Assembly: GCF_900129925.1 (NCBI RefSeq)
Contig: NZ_FQXI01000001.1
Span: 186,001 to 250,000 of the forward strand
Direction of reading: 5' to 3'
DNA: 64,000 nucleotides
From: Anaerosphaera aminiphila DSM 21120
Lineage (GTDB): Bacteria; Bacillota; Clostridia; Tissierellales; Peptoniphilaceae
This document shows, piece by piece, positions 55,898 through 64,000 of the stretch. The notes beneath the pieces are model-generated. The model was not told where the DNA came from. It saw only the letters and a list, made by a program, of their open reading frames with translations, and made no database searches. The number at the start of each line of letters is the position of its first letter. Positions within the stretch are counted from its first letter, which is position 1. The position numbers and the translations under genes are program-made.

Positions 55898-56440
55898 ATG
55901 AAGAAAAAATTATCAGTTCACGATCTTTGTTATATTGGAGTTTTTACAGCAATTATCTCTGTAGTTTCTCAACTTAGTATCCCTATGCCCTACGGAGTTC
56001 CAATGACTCTACAAACTTTTATTATACCTTTAGCCGGCATAGTCTTAGGACCTAAAAATGGAACTATAGCATCGCTTATATACATATTACTTGGTGCAAT
56101 AGGAATTCCTGTATTTGCGGGATACAACGGTGGTCTTGGAAGTATTTTTGGCCCTACTGGCGGATTTATTATTTCATTTCCACTAATGGCACTTTTAGCA
56201 GGTATAGGTGCTAAAAATTCTAAACACTCTGAATTAATTATAGGACTAATTTTAGGAACAATTATAAATTTTGCCTTTGGAGCAATTTTCTACAGCTTTG
56301 TAACTGCTAATAGTCTATACATGGCTTTTATAGCTTGTGTCTTGCCATTTATTCCAACTGCTATTATTAAAATAATACTAATTGATGTTTTAGGATTAAA
56401 AATTAAATCATCTGTACTTAAGGGAAATTTATATGTATAA
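55898..56440 (+). CDS. bioY: Biotin transporter BioY
   Basis: A 180-residue ECF transporter S component with about six helices. The YGVPMTLQTFIIPLAGIVLG block near 31-50 and the GPTGGFIISFP motif near 88-98 are BioY hallmarks. It works with the shared EcfAAT module, not found here, or alone. Start ATG follows AAGGAG. It overlaps the DUF1284 gene by 8 bases. No biotin-synthesis genes are in the window, so uptake may be the main source. Confidence 0.94.
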   Translation: MKKKLSVHDLCYIGVFTAIISVVSQLSIPMPYGVPMTLQTFIIPLAGIVLGPKNGTIASLIYILLGAIGIPVFAGYNGGLGSIFGPTGGFIISFPLMALLAGIGAKNSKHSELIIGLILGTIINFAFGAIFYSFVTANSLYMAFIACVLPFIPTAIIKIILIDVLGLKIKSSVLKGNLYV

Positions 56441-56822
56441 GTTAAGACCTCACCACTTATTATGTACTCAAGGCTACAGCGGAAATGGCTATAGTGAAGA
56501 TTTTGTAGATAATATGAATACTATTACAAGCTATCTTAGAAATAATTTAAATTCTAAAATAGAAATTATATTTTCAACTGACGACTTATGTGCTAGTTGT
56601 CCCAATAAAATCGGAACCAATTTATGTAAAGACAATTTTAAAGTTCAAAGCTACGACGAAAAAATAATAAATTACTTTAATATTGAAGAAAAAATATATA
56701 ACTACAATAAAATTGTAAGTGAGATATTCTCTAAAATAACACCTTTAATTTTAGAAGATATTTGCTCAAATTGTGCTTGGTATCCAATTAGCAGGTGTAG
56801 AAAGAATATACTGCAAATTTAA
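56433..56822 (+). CDS. DUF1284 domain-containing protein
   Basis: A 129-residue protein with the YKLRPHHLLCTQGY start and the later CASCPNK and CSNCAWYPISRC cysteine motifs, which match clostridial DUF1284 proteins. The CxxC pairs suggest metal or iron-sulfur binding, but function is unknown. The ATG lies inside the bioY 3' end with AAGGG upstream, so it is co-translated with bioY. Confidence 0.85.
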   Translation: MYKLRPHHLLCTQGYSGNGYSEDFVDNMNTITSYLRNNLNSKIEIIFSTDDLCASCPNKIGTNLCKDNFKVQSYDEKIINYFNIEEKIYNYNKIVSEIFSKITPLILEDICSNCAWYPISRCRKNILQI

Positions 56823-56887
56823 TTACTTAAGTACTAAACAATAAATTTTTCTACTATTTATAAAAATATACATTTTTAACATCCTTA

Positions 56888-56945
56888 AAATAATAAAGAC
56901 CCTAAAAATTTGATTAAAATCCATCTTTTAGGGTCTTTATTATTT
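56888..56945. terminator. Bidirectional terminator between DUF1284 and coaE
   Basis: Perfect 20-bp arms with core AAGACCCTAAAA and its complement around an 18-base loop. It reaches the coaE stop codon (56944) and follows the DUF1284 stop, so it serves both convergent genes. Confidence 0.85.
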
Positions 56946-57543
56946 ATAATTTTTTTAATTGAAACAGTATTTGTCTTTTTAAATCATCAACGCTACCATT
57001 ATTTTCTATTACAACATCTGCAAATTTAATTTTATCTTCCACTGGCATTTGAGAGTTTATTTTTTTTATTGCATACTCTCTATTAATTTTATCTCTATTC
57101 ATTAACCTTTCAATTTGTATTTCTCTTTTTGTATATATAAGCCAAATGGAATTTATTTTTAAATCATAGCCCATTATTTTATCCAGCTCTTCAATTAACA
57201 GTGGAATATCGAGAAATATTAACTTTTCATCTAACTCTTTTACTTTTAAATTAATAGCTTCAAATATAGCAGGGTGAGTTATACTATTTAACTTTTTAAG
57301 ATTTTCTCTATTTCCAAATACAATTTTTCCAAGTTTACTTCTATCAATTTTTTTTTCAGTTAAAATATCGCCATTAAAGCTATTTCTAATTTTATCTATT
57401 ATATTTTCTCTCTCTAATATTTTATGAGCTATTTTATCAGAGTCAATTACTTTATATCCCAGTTCTCTTACTATGTTTACAGCTTGGCTCTTTCCAGTTG
57501 CAATACTACCTGTGATGGCAATTATAGTTTTATTTTGTGTCAT
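56944..57543 (-). CDS. coaE: Dephospho-CoA kinase
   Basis: A 199-residue enzyme for the last CoA step. The P-loop ITGSIATGKS lies near 8-17 and the KVIDSDKIAHKIL block near 30-42 holds the conserved Asp. A DIPLLIEE segment follows near 117. I chose ATG at 57543 inside the polA 3' end; a longer in-frame start at 57570 would add nine residues without support. polA-coaE order is standard. Confidence 0.93.
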   Translation of the reverse strand: MTQNKTIIAITGSIATGKSQAVNIVRELGYKVIDSDKIAHKILERENIIDKIRNSFNGDILTEKKIDRSKLGKIVFGNRENLKKLNSITHPAIFEAINLKVKELDEKLIFLDIPLLIEELDKIMGYDLKINSIWLIYTKREIQIERLMNRDKINREYAIKKINSQMPVEDKIKFADVVIENNGSVDDLKRQILFQLKKL

Positions 57544-60184
57544 ACAAACTACTTCCCACTTCCATATCAACTTTTAATTTTACTTTTAACTCAACTGCTT
57601 GTTCCATAATATCTTTCATTAATTTTTTTACTTTATCAGCTTCATCTTCTTTTGCATCTACTATTAATTCATCATGGATTTGTAAAATTAATTTTGACTC
57701 TAATTTTTCATCTCTCAATGCCTCATATACTTTTACCATTGCTATTTTTATTATATCGGCTGCAGAGCCCTGTATTGGAGTGTTAAATGCAACTCTCTCC
57801 CCAAAGGACCTGATGTTGTAATTTTTAGCATTTAGCTCTGGAATATATCTTCTACGCTTTAAAATCGTCTCTACATATCCCTTACTTCTGGCTTTTTCTA
57901 CTTCATTGTCCATATAATCTTTAATTCCACTATAGTGTTTTAAATACTTTTCAATGTAATCAGCTGCAACTTTTCTAGGAATATTTAGATTTTGGGAAAG
58001 TCCATAATCTGAAATCCCATATACTATTCCAAAGTTTACAGCTTTTGCTCTAGATCTTAAAAGTGGTGTTACATCGTCAAAGTCAACTCCAAAAACCTCA
58101 GATGCAGTTCTCCTGTGAATATCGTCATCATTGTCAAAAGCTTCTATCATATTTTTATCATTTGAAATACTTGCCAAAACTCTAAGCTCTATTTGAGAGT
58201 AGTCTGCATCAACTAATAGGCAGTCTTCAGATGCTAAAAATGCCTTTCGTATCAATCTTCCCTCGTCTGTTCTTATTGGAATATTTTGTAAATTTGGGTC
58301 AGTTGAAGATATACGTCCTGTTGAAGTAACTGTTTGATTAAAGTGAGAGTGAATTCTACCTGTATCTCCATTAATTAGTTCTTTTAAACCATCTACATAA
58401 GTAGATTTTAATTTTGCAAGTTGTCTATATTCTAAGACGTAATTTATAATTTCGCCCTTGCCTTCTAGTTTTTCCAGTACATCTGCACTTGTAGAGTAAC
58501 CTGTTTTTGTCTTCTTTATAACCGGATAATTTAACTTTTCAAATAAAATCACACCTAATTTTTTAGGAGAGTTAATATTAAATTCCTCCCCTGCTTCTCT
58601 ATAGATATTTTTCTCTAATTCTTTAATCTTTATATCTAGATTATCTCCAATATCATCTAAGACAGAGCTCTTTGTTCTAATTCCAATAAACTCCATAGAA
58701 CTTAGTACTTCAACGAGTGGCAACTCTATTTCATAGTAGAGTTCATCCATTCCCTGCTCTTTAATTTTTTCCAATTGCAGAGATTTTAAATTATGGATAG
58801 TATTTAAATAAAATGCAAAATATTTTTTTAATTCATCTTCTTCAATTTCAGAAAACTTTTTGCTTTTTTTCCCTTTGCCCAATAGTTCATCTAAGTCCAT
58901 ATATCCTATACTGAAATAAATATTTGAAAGGTTGTTAATATCATAATTTGACTCAGTGGAATTTAAAATATACTCTGCAATCATAGAATCATAGGTATAG
59001 TTTTTTATATCTATCTCATAGTCCATTAAAATCATAATGTCTTCTTTTAAATTGTGTCCTATTTTTTCAATGTTTTCATCTTCAAATATTGATTTTAATT
59101 TTAATGTTTTTTCATCATCTATATTTAATATTACCGGAGCATCATCATTAACTTTTATAGCTAAATATATAGGCTTAATAGATTCATAAATCTTACCATC
59201 AGTTACAAATTTAAATGCGAAAGATTTTTTACTATGAATACTGTCTATTACTTCATCTAGCGACTTATCTTCATATTTAATTAAATCTCCTGATATCATT
59301 TCAATATCAGCTTTGTGAAATTCTTCAGGAAGTCTTTGTAATAGAGTATTAAATTCATATTCTCTATACATATTTGACAAGTCTTCATAGTTTCGCTCTT
59401 GAATTTTTAAGTCTTTAATTCCCACATCTAAGGGTACATTTCTAACTATAGTTCCCAATTTTTTACTCATAAAAGCTTGAGTTTTATAATTTTCAAGATT
59501 TTCTTTTAACTTTTTCCCTGTAACTTTATCTAAATTGTCATATAAGTTTTCAATTGTACCGAATTCTCTTACGAGTTTTAGCCCTGTTTTTTCACCAATT
59601 CCCGGTACTCCTGGGATATTGTCTGAATTATCCCCCATAAGTCCTTTTAAATCTATAAACTCCTCTGGTGTGATGTCATAATCTTCCTTAATACTCTCCA
59701 CCGATATAATATCCATTTCAGTAATACCTTTTCTTGTTAGGAGCACCTGTGTATTTTTATCAACTAGCTGAAAATAATCTTTGTCTCCAGTTAGTAAAAT
59801 AGAATCATACCCTTCATTTTCTGCAGTTAAACTCAAGGTTCCCGCAATGTCATCAGCTTCATAAACCGGCGACTCTAAAATTTTTATATTCATTTTATCT
59901 ATAATATCTCTTACAATGGGCCATTGTTGTTCTAACTCAGTAGGTGTCTTTTGTCTAGTCCCTTTGTAATCTTTATACAAGTCATTTCTAAAAGTCTTTC
60001 CCTTCATATCAAAACACACAACTAAATAATTTGGATTCACTTTTTCAATTGCATTCTCCAACATCATAATAAATCCATAAATGGCATTAGTATATATACC
60101 TCTTTTTGTCTTTAATAGCGGTAGTGCATAAAACGCCCTAAAAAACAGGGAAGAACCATCTATAATAAGTACTCTTTCTTTCAA
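57530..60184 (-). CDS. polA: DNA polymerase I
   Basis: An 884-residue polymerase. The 5'-3' exonuclease domain (about 1-290) has LKGLMGDNSDNIPGVPGIG. The 3'-5' exonuclease domain is degenerate: where proofreading enzymes have DTET, this one has KFVT (about residue 322), so proofreading is probably lost. The polymerase domain has DYSQIELRVLA and QIHDELIVD. Start is TTG at 60184 with AAGGAG eight bases upstream; a more distal ATG at 60214 would add ten residues. Confidence 0.95.
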   Translation of the reverse strand: MKERVLIIDGSSLFFRAFYALPLLKTKRGIYTNAIYGFIMMLENAIEKVNPNYLVVCFDMKGKTFRNDLYKDYKGTRQKTPTELEQQWPIVRDIIDKMNIKILESPVYEADDIAGTLSLTAENEGYDSILLTGDKDYFQLVDKNTQVLLTRKGITEMDIISVESIKEDYDITPEEFIDLKGLMGDNSDNIPGVPGIGEKTGLKLVREFGTIENLYDNLDKVTGKKLKENLENYKTQAFMSKKLGTIVRNVPLDVGIKDLKIQERNYEDLSNMYREYEFNTLLQRLPEEFHKADIEMISGDLIKYEDKSLDEVIDSIHSKKSFAFKFVTDGKIYESIKPIYLAIKVNDDAPVILNIDDEKTLKLKSIFEDENIEKIGHNLKEDIMILMDYEIDIKNYTYDSMIAEYILNSTESNYDINNLSNIYFSIGYMDLDELLGKGKKSKKFSEIEEDELKKYFAFYLNTIHNLKSLQLEKIKEQGMDELYYEIELPLVEVLSSMEFIGIRTKSSVLDDIGDNLDIKIKELEKNIYREAGEEFNINSPKKLGVILFEKLNYPVIKKTKTGYSTSADVLEKLEGKGEIINYVLEYRQLAKLKSTYVDGLKELINGDTGRIHSHFNQTVTSTGRISSTDPNLQNIPIRTDEGRLIRKAFLASEDCLLVDADYSQIELRVLASISNDKNMIEAFDNDDDIHRRTASEVFGVDFDDVTPLLRSRAKAVNFGIVYGISDYGLSQNLNIPRKVAADYIEKYLKHYSGIKDYMDNEVEKARSKGYVETILKRRRYIPELNAKNYNIRSFGERVAFNTPIQGSAADIIKIAMVKVYEALRDEKLESKLILQIHDELIVDAKEDEADKVKKLMKDIMEQAVELKVKLKVDMEVGSSLYDTK

Positions 60185-60302
60185 ACAAATCACTCCTTCT
60201 TTGTAATTATACATTATTCCAAAGTATATTTCAGATTTAATATATAATTTATCTTGATTTATTATTAAAACAATGGTAAATTATAGTAGTTATAAAAATT
60301 AT

Positions 60303-60389
60303 GCCGGTGTGCTGGAATTGGCAGACAGGACGGACTCAAAATCCGTTGTCAGCAATGACGTGTGGGTTCAAGTCCCACTACCGGTACCA
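60303..60389 (+). tRNA. tRNA-Leu (CAA anticodon)
   Basis: An 87-base class II tRNA with CCA encoded. The anticodon stem ACGGA/TCCGT holds loop CTCAAAA with anticodon CAA, reading UUG. The long variable arm and GGTTCAAGT T-loop are present; acceptor end pairs include two G-U. It stands alone and has its own terminator. An apparent reading frame over its 3' end is an artefact. Confidence 0.94.
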
Positions 60390-60390
60390 T

Positions 60391-60425
60391 AAAAAAACAG
60401 GTTAAAAATAATAACCTGTTTTTTT
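60391..60425 (+). terminator. Terminator after tRNA-Leu(CAA)
   Basis: Arms AAAAAAACAGGTTA and TAACCTGTTTTTTT with a 7-base loop, starting two bases after the tRNA CCA end. Confidence 0.88.
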
Positions 60426-60451
60426 ATTTAAATTTAATTAGGAGAAATAAG

Positions 60452-61366
60452 ATGAATCAGCTTGAATATAAAATAATTGGCGGTGTAAAGCAATATTTCG
60501 GTATATACAGTAAAGATACCAACAATCCTATTTTGTTATATTTACATGGTGGTCCCGGTGATAGTTGCCTTCCCTTAATTGAAAAACATAACTTATCATT
60601 ATCAGAATCATTTACTTTAGTAGTTTTAGAACAAAGAGGTTCCGGTTTGTCTTACTATAAATTTTCTAAAAGTGAAAACTTATCTATTTCAATATTTGTT
60701 GATGATATATATGAATTTTCCAAATATTTATTAGACAGATTTAAAAAGGAAAAACTTTATATTCTTGGACATTCATGGGGTTCTGTGCTTGGTATTAAAT
60801 TTATAGAAAAATATCCTCAACTGGTTCAAGCTTATTTAGGATGTGGACAAGTTGTAAACATGGAGGAGAATTTAAATTCTCAAATTAAGTTTATAGGAAA
60901 ATATTCTTCTAATCTCAAAGTTCAAAAGAAGTTGAGCAATATAAAACAAGAATTAAATGGAGATGATTGGGTTAATTCATTACTATATCTAACAAGGCAA
61001 ATTGTCAAATTAAAAGGCTCTATATATGGAAAAACAAGTATGAATAGTCTTATAACTCCATTTTTATTTTCAAAACACTACTCAATACTAAATTTACTTA
61101 ATAGACAAAGAGGTTCTATACAAAGTATTGAATACTTTTGGAAAGAACTAATGGAAGTAAATTTTAACAATTTAAATAATTTTAAAGTACCTATAATTTT
61201 ATTTGAAGGACAACATGATTTTCATGTTTCATCTGAAATAGCTGGTAATTGGTATAAAAATATACATACAAAAAAAGATTATTATCTTTTTAAAGAGTCC
61301 GGTCATTTTCCTCAATGGGAAGAACCCGCAAAATTTAATTCCATTATATTAGCTTTAAAAAATTAA
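60452..61366 (+). CDS. Alpha/beta hydrolase, proline iminopeptidase-like
   Basis: A 304-residue hydrolase. The oxyanion HGGPG loop (LHGGPGDS near 32-39), the nucleophile GHSWGS near 105-110, an acid in FEGQHD near 255-260 and a His in SGHFPQWEEP near 282-291 form a full triad. It resembles proline iminopeptidases and related peptidases; the substrate is not settled. I chose ATG at 60452 with AGGAG upstream; the frame can be opened into the tRNA but that is not credible. Confidence 0.9.
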   Translation: MNQLEYKIIGGVKQYFGIYSKDTNNPILLYLHGGPGDSCLPLIEKHNLSLSESFTLVVLEQRGSGLSYYKFSKSENLSISIFVDDIYEFSKYLLDRFKKEKLYILGHSWGSVLGIKFIEKYPQLVQAYLGCGQVVNMEENLNSQIKFIGKYSSNLKVQKKLSNIKQELNGDDWVNSLLYLTRQIVKLKGSIYGKTSMNSLITPFLFSKHYSILNLLNRQRGSIQSIEYFWKELMEVNFNNLNNFKVPIILFEGQHDFHVSSEIAGNWYKNIHTKKDYYLFKESGHFPQWEEPAKFNSIILALKN

Positions 61367-61387
61367 TATTAAAATAAAATTTAGATA

Positions 61388-61429
61388 TATAAAAATCCCA
61401 GTTAGACTTTCTCAACTGGGATTTTTATA
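61388..61429. terminator. Bidirectional terminator after the hydrolase
   Basis: Perfect 16-bp arms with core AAAAATCCCAGTT and its complement around a 10-base loop. It lies between the convergent hydrolase and baeRF genes and ends both. Confidence 0.88.
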
Positions 61430-61439
61430 CTATTTAAGC

Positions 61440-62570
61440 TTAGTATCTAAATATAGCTGCCACTCCACTTTCTGTTGGCATTCTCTCTTTAGGTAACATT
61501 ACTACTTCACCCTTAGATTTTAAAACTAATTCTGCTATATCGTCTAACACATCATCAGTTTCAACGTCTTCAAGAGGTTTTCTTTCAATTTCACCTGTCT
61601 CTAAATCAACTTTTCCAGGAATTAATTTATCTGATTCTAAAAGGACGGTTTCAATTCTACCTTCAATTGCTTTTTTTGAAACATCTTCTAAACTATCACC
61701 GGCTAATTCTTTGCTCTTACCATTGTTATATAATTCAACTAATTCTGCAGTTTTATTTAAGTAAATGGCCTCTATTATTTTCCAAGATTCTTCTCTTATT
61801 GTATTTATATCTAGAGATTCAAAATCCTTATCTATTCCCTTTTCAATTAAATACTTATTTCCTGAAATTTTTCTAAACTCTCCTTGATATTCTTTTAATG
61901 CAACTAATACAAGCGGTGCTCCAGTTGGCTTAGAATAATTTTCCCATATAAATTTATCTATATACCTTAAATATCTTTCTATATCTTTTTCAATTTCATC
62001 CTTTTTACTTCCTGTACCATACATTGTGCCGCCCTTTGATATAGATATGTGTGGAGATGTATATTGGTCACCTAGTACATCAGTAATTTCTACAGGTACA
62101 TCTTCTGCAAATTCTATTTCTGTAAGACCATATCTATCACCATAGTATAATTTAAATGTCTTTCTATTAAGCCCTAATACATAGTATTTATCCGCTGATT
62201 GAAATACTCTTATAAGTGGTTTAATGTGAAAACTATCTGAAACAACTGTAAGTTCTTTTAATTCTCTATCTAGTTTATAGATTACACATTTATTTTTATT
62301 TAAAAATATAGCCAATCCATCTTTTGTCTTATTCCAAAATTCATTATCTTGGTCTAATTTATACAGTGGATCTAAAAACTCTTCGATTTCTCTCTTAGAA
62401 AATTTTTGCGCTAAACTCCTTTCGGCTTTTTGAACTTGGTTTTTAAACATAATTTTATCCAGTGCATTTTCTGATTTATTTTTGTGTGTAGGTTGATAAA
62501 TTGATATACAGACACCACCTCTATCAAACAATATACTATCAGGAAAATCTCTTACAACTTCATATTTCAT
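61440..62570 (-). CDS. Bacterial eRF1-like protein (baeRF type)
   Basis: A 376-residue protein that I recognise as a bacterial relative of archaeo-eukaryotic release factor 1. Matches are GVCISIYQPTH near 19-29, DGLAIFLN near 83-90, VFQSADKYYVLGLNRKTFKLY near 121-141, and the RYLRYIDKFIWENYSKPTGAPLVL block near 198-220. No GGQ motif was seen, so peptide release by the classical route is unlikely. A ribosome-linked role is predicted for the family but not shown. It has its own ribosome site and ends at a terminator. Confidence 0.75.
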   Translation of the reverse strand: MKYEVVRDFPDSILFDRGGVCISIYQPTHKNKSENALDKIMFKNQVQKAERSLAQKFSKREIEEFLDPLYKLDQDNEFWNKTKDGLAIFLNKNKCVIYKLDRELKELTVVSDSFHIKPLIRVFQSADKYYVLGLNRKTFKLYYGDRYGLTEIEFAEDVPVEITDVLGDQYTSPHISISKGGTMYGTGSKKDEIEKDIERYLRYIDKFIWENYSKPTGAPLVLVALKEYQGEFRKISGNKYLIEKGIDKDFESLDINTIREESWKIIEAIYLNKTAELVELYNNGKSKELAGDSLEDVSKKAIEGRIETVLLESDKLIPGKVDLETGEIERKPLEDVETDDVLDDIAELVLKSKGEVVMLPKERMPTESGVAAIFRY

Positions 62571-62684
62571 TTAAACACCTCTTTCATATGTATCTACTTA
62601 ATATATATACCTATGTTTTTCAATTTTCAACCGACATTAATATATAAATAACTTTAAATACTCTATTTTGAAGTATTAAATTCA

Positions 62685-62843
62685 TCACTCTTTAGCTTCA
62701 AATCCAACTAATACATCAAAATACGTTAAATTTTCTACAATAGTTCGGTTTACAATTTGAACCATTTCCACCTTTTCTTCAATATTATTTAATGTCCTTG
62801 AAAGGTCTCTACTTTCAACATCTATTAAATATTTAAATTTCAT
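62685..62843 (-). CDS. Small 52-residue protein, unknown
   Basis: A 52-codon frame starting ATG at 62843 with a strong AGGAGG site nine bases upstream, ending TGA at 62685-62687. The protein begins MKFKYLIDVESRDLS and ends VLVGFEAKE; it has no membrane helix and looks soluble. No family was recognised. A weak A/T hairpin at about 62657-62677 follows. It lies between the baeRF gene and a small membrane protein gene. The ribosome site makes a real gene likely. Confidence 0.6.
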   Translation of the reverse strand: MKFKYLIDVESRDLSRTLNNIEEKVEMVQIVNRTIVENLTYFDVLVGFEAKE

Positions 62844-62886
62844 AATTTTTCTCCTCCTAATTTTAACTCTATAAAAAATATAAACT

Positions 62887-62914
62887 CAAAGAGTGTTTAA
62901 TTAAACACTCTTTG
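62887..62914 (-). terminator. Terminator at the end of the 133-residue membrane protein gene
   Basis: Perfect 14-bp arms CAAAGAGTGTTTAA and TTAAACACTCTTTG with no spacer. The right arm holds the stop codon of the gene at 62901-63302. It precedes the ribosome site of the 52-residue frame, so that gene may need its own promoter or readthrough. Confidence 0.8.
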
Positions 62915-63302
62915 TTTTAAATAGTTTATCTACTAAATAATCTTTCATTGAATATTTAAATAACAATTCTTGATTTTTAACACTTTTTTCTGTATTACTT
63001 AAGTTATAAATCTTATTTACTCCAGATTTATTTATAGTATAAGTGCCCTTATTATCTAAGTCTTTTAAATTTTCTACATCTACAATATACATTCCACTAT
63101 CTTTGTCATAATCAATACTGTAATTTTTTATACTGTCAGATAATAACTCGCTTTCCACATAGTTTTCAAAAGCATAAACTGCATGGTCTTTTTTTACTAC
63201 ACCGTAGTCATGTTTGAGCATTATTAATATAAAAAATATCAATAGCGGAATTTTTATCTGTTTAACACACCCACAGCCACTTTTTACTGAGCAAGTGTTC
63301 AA
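62901..63302 (-). CDS. Small membrane-anchored protein, unknown function
   Basis: A 133-residue protein with a cysteine-rich N-terminus (four Cys, including CGC), one membrane helix (about 18-32) and a C-terminal part of about 100 residues with repeated YxIxxxxSG and lysine-rich pieces. No known family was recognised. Start is TTG with AAAGGGGG about seven bases upstream. It ends inside a terminator stem. It stands alone between the M20 peptidase and the 52-residue gene. Confidence 0.6.
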   Translation of the reverse strand: MNTCSVKSGCGCVKQIKIPLLIFFILIMLKHDYGVVKKDHAVYAFENYVESELLSDSIKNYSIDYDKDSGMYIVDVENLKDLDNKGTYTINKSGVNKIYNLSNTEKSVKNQELLFKYSMKDYLVDKLFKTKSV

Positions 63303-63380
63303 TTAAAATCCCCCTTTACTTTTATAGTACAAACTATTAATAATATACCCATGTTTTTCCTTTTAAAATCTATAAAAAAA

Positions 63381-63402
63381 CTGAGTCCAAATTTGAACTC
63401 AG
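63381..63402 (-). terminator. Terminator of the M20 peptidase
   Basis: Arms CTGAGTCCAA and TTGAACTCAG, with one C/A mismatch, around AT, seventeen bases past the stop codon. Seven T follow on the minus strand. Confidence 0.85.
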
Positions 63403-63418
63403 CGTAAAATCTATATAT

Positions 63419-64000
63419 TTATTTTTCCAATCCCAATAATGCCAACTCAATGTGCATTTTAGCACCATACATTAGAGCTTTTTCGTCAATTTTAAATTTT
63501 GGATTGTGATTTACATATTCATATCCTTCTTCTGCACTTCCTCCAGATAATCCCAAATATCCACTTGGGGCAATTCTCCTATAAGAAGAAAAATCTTCAC
63601 TTCCCATTTGTTGGGGCAATTCCACATAATTATCTAACCCAACGACTTTTTCAGCTGCTTTTTTAATTTTATTTACACAATTTTCATCATTTATATTTAC
63701 ATCATAGCCCATTAGATAATCTAATTCATAAGTTGCTCCATTTGCCTTACAAATTCCGGCAATTATATCTTCTATTCTGGATTTTATAGTTCTTCTCACA
63801 TCTTCAGATAAATTTCTAACAGTAAATTTTAAGTTTGCTGTGTCTGGAATTATGTTTTCAGCTGTTCCAGAATTAAATATTCCACAACTAATTACAGCAT
63901 TTTCAAAGGCATTTATATTTCTGGAAATTATTTGATTTATATTTATAACAATCATAGAACCTATCATAATTGGATCTATAGATTTATCAGGCATTGACCC
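63419..64000 (-). CDS. M20 family amidohydrolase (5' end outside window)
   Basis: The visible 193 codons are the C-terminal half of an M20D-type metal-dependent hydrolase. The window edge reads in frame as Gly-Ser before MPDKSIDPI, matching the HGSMPDKSIDPI region of the family, so the true start is outside. The dimerisation domain NSGTAENIIPD and the metal-site MGSEDFS near the C-terminal part are visible, with the His in NHNPKFKIDE. It may remove acyl groups from amino acids or indole-type substrates; the substrate cannot be assigned. Confidence 0.9.
   Translation of the reverse strand, partial: GSMPDKSIDPIMIGSMIVININQIISRNINAFENAVISCGIFNSGTAENIIPDTANLKFTVRNLSEDVRRTIKSRIEDIIAGICKANGATYELDYLMGYDVNINDENCVNKIKKAAEKVVGLDNYVELPQQMGSEDFSSYRRIAPSGYLGLSGGSAEEGYEYVNHNPKFKIDEKALMYGAKMHIELALLGLEK

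Noticed and set aside
60362-60451. Upstream extension of the alpha/beta hydrolase frame into the tRNA-Leu 3' end.
   Set aside because: It overlaps the tRNA and its terminator; AGGAG before the ATG at 60452 gives a proper start.

Overview
The window is a compact, AT-rich (roughly 30% GC by eye) chromosomal segment from a low-GC Gram-positive anaerobe, most likely a member of the Tissierellia/Peptoniphilaceae or a neighbouring clostridial group. The evidence is an IspH-ribosomal protein S1 fusion, a six-subunit Rnf complex, a CD1247-type protein beside efp, an FHA-RodA-PBP cell-wall cluster, DUF5317, DUF6873 and DUF1284 proteins, strong AGGAGG-type ribosome binding sites, and many TTG and GTG starts. 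No phage, insertion sequence, CRISPR array or rRNA was seen; this is ordinary chromosomal backbone with a few accessory spots.

Layout. 1-8959 (minus): DUF6873 protein (cut by the window edge), TrmH-type rRNA methyltransferase, rho, glpX, transaldolase, ispF, ispD, and an FHA protein/FtsW-RodA/class B PBP cell-wall unit. 9058-9916 (plus): recX and a GIY-YIG protein. 9939-17255 (minus): small membrane protein, lipoprotein with sensor kinase and response regulator, guaB, and the c-di-AMP unit (DUF5317, cdaA, cdaR). 17439-20688: cmk-plsC-ispH/rpsA behind an attenuator-like leader. 20844-33602: one very long, tightly packed operon from the Asp23 protein and nusB through xseA/xseB, ispA, tlyA, recN, nudF, two nucleoside phosphorylases, an M50 protease, scpA/scpB, rluB, an MnmM-like methyltransferase and a BaiN-like flavoprotein. 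33706-34616: CD1247 protein and efp. 34683-41937: a minor-pilin set (four pseudopilin-like proteins and a PilO-like protein) behind a frameshifted SGNH hydrolase, RNase G, radC, maf, a Gx transporter and a NusG-II protein. 42014-47016: rnfCDGEAB. 47253-64000: tRNA-Leu(GAG), M13 peptidase, MATE exporter, a cytidylate-kinase-like protein, a TetR-controlled heterodimeric ABC exporter divergent from bioY-DUF1284, polA-coaE, tRNA-Leu(CAA), an alpha/beta hydrolase, a bacterial eRF1-like (baeRF) protein, a 52-residue ORF, a small membrane protein and a partial M20 peptidase.

How the genes work together. IspD, IspF and IspH are three steps of the MEP isoprenoid pathway, and IspA extends the products. 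FHA/FtsW/PBP and CdaA/CdaR point to envelope growth and turgor control. Rnf supplies ferredoxin-linked ion pumping. The best candidates for something new are the promoter/operator arrangement between tetR and bioY, the terminator whose U-tract abuts the cmk ribosome binding site, the SGNH hydrolase whose catalytic Asp-His motif lies beyond a one-base shift at an A-AAT-TTT-TAG site next to the pilin genes, the baeRF protein with its small neighbour, and a palindrome that embeds the -35 box of the rnf promoter. All functional assignments come from motif recognition by eye; no database search was run.
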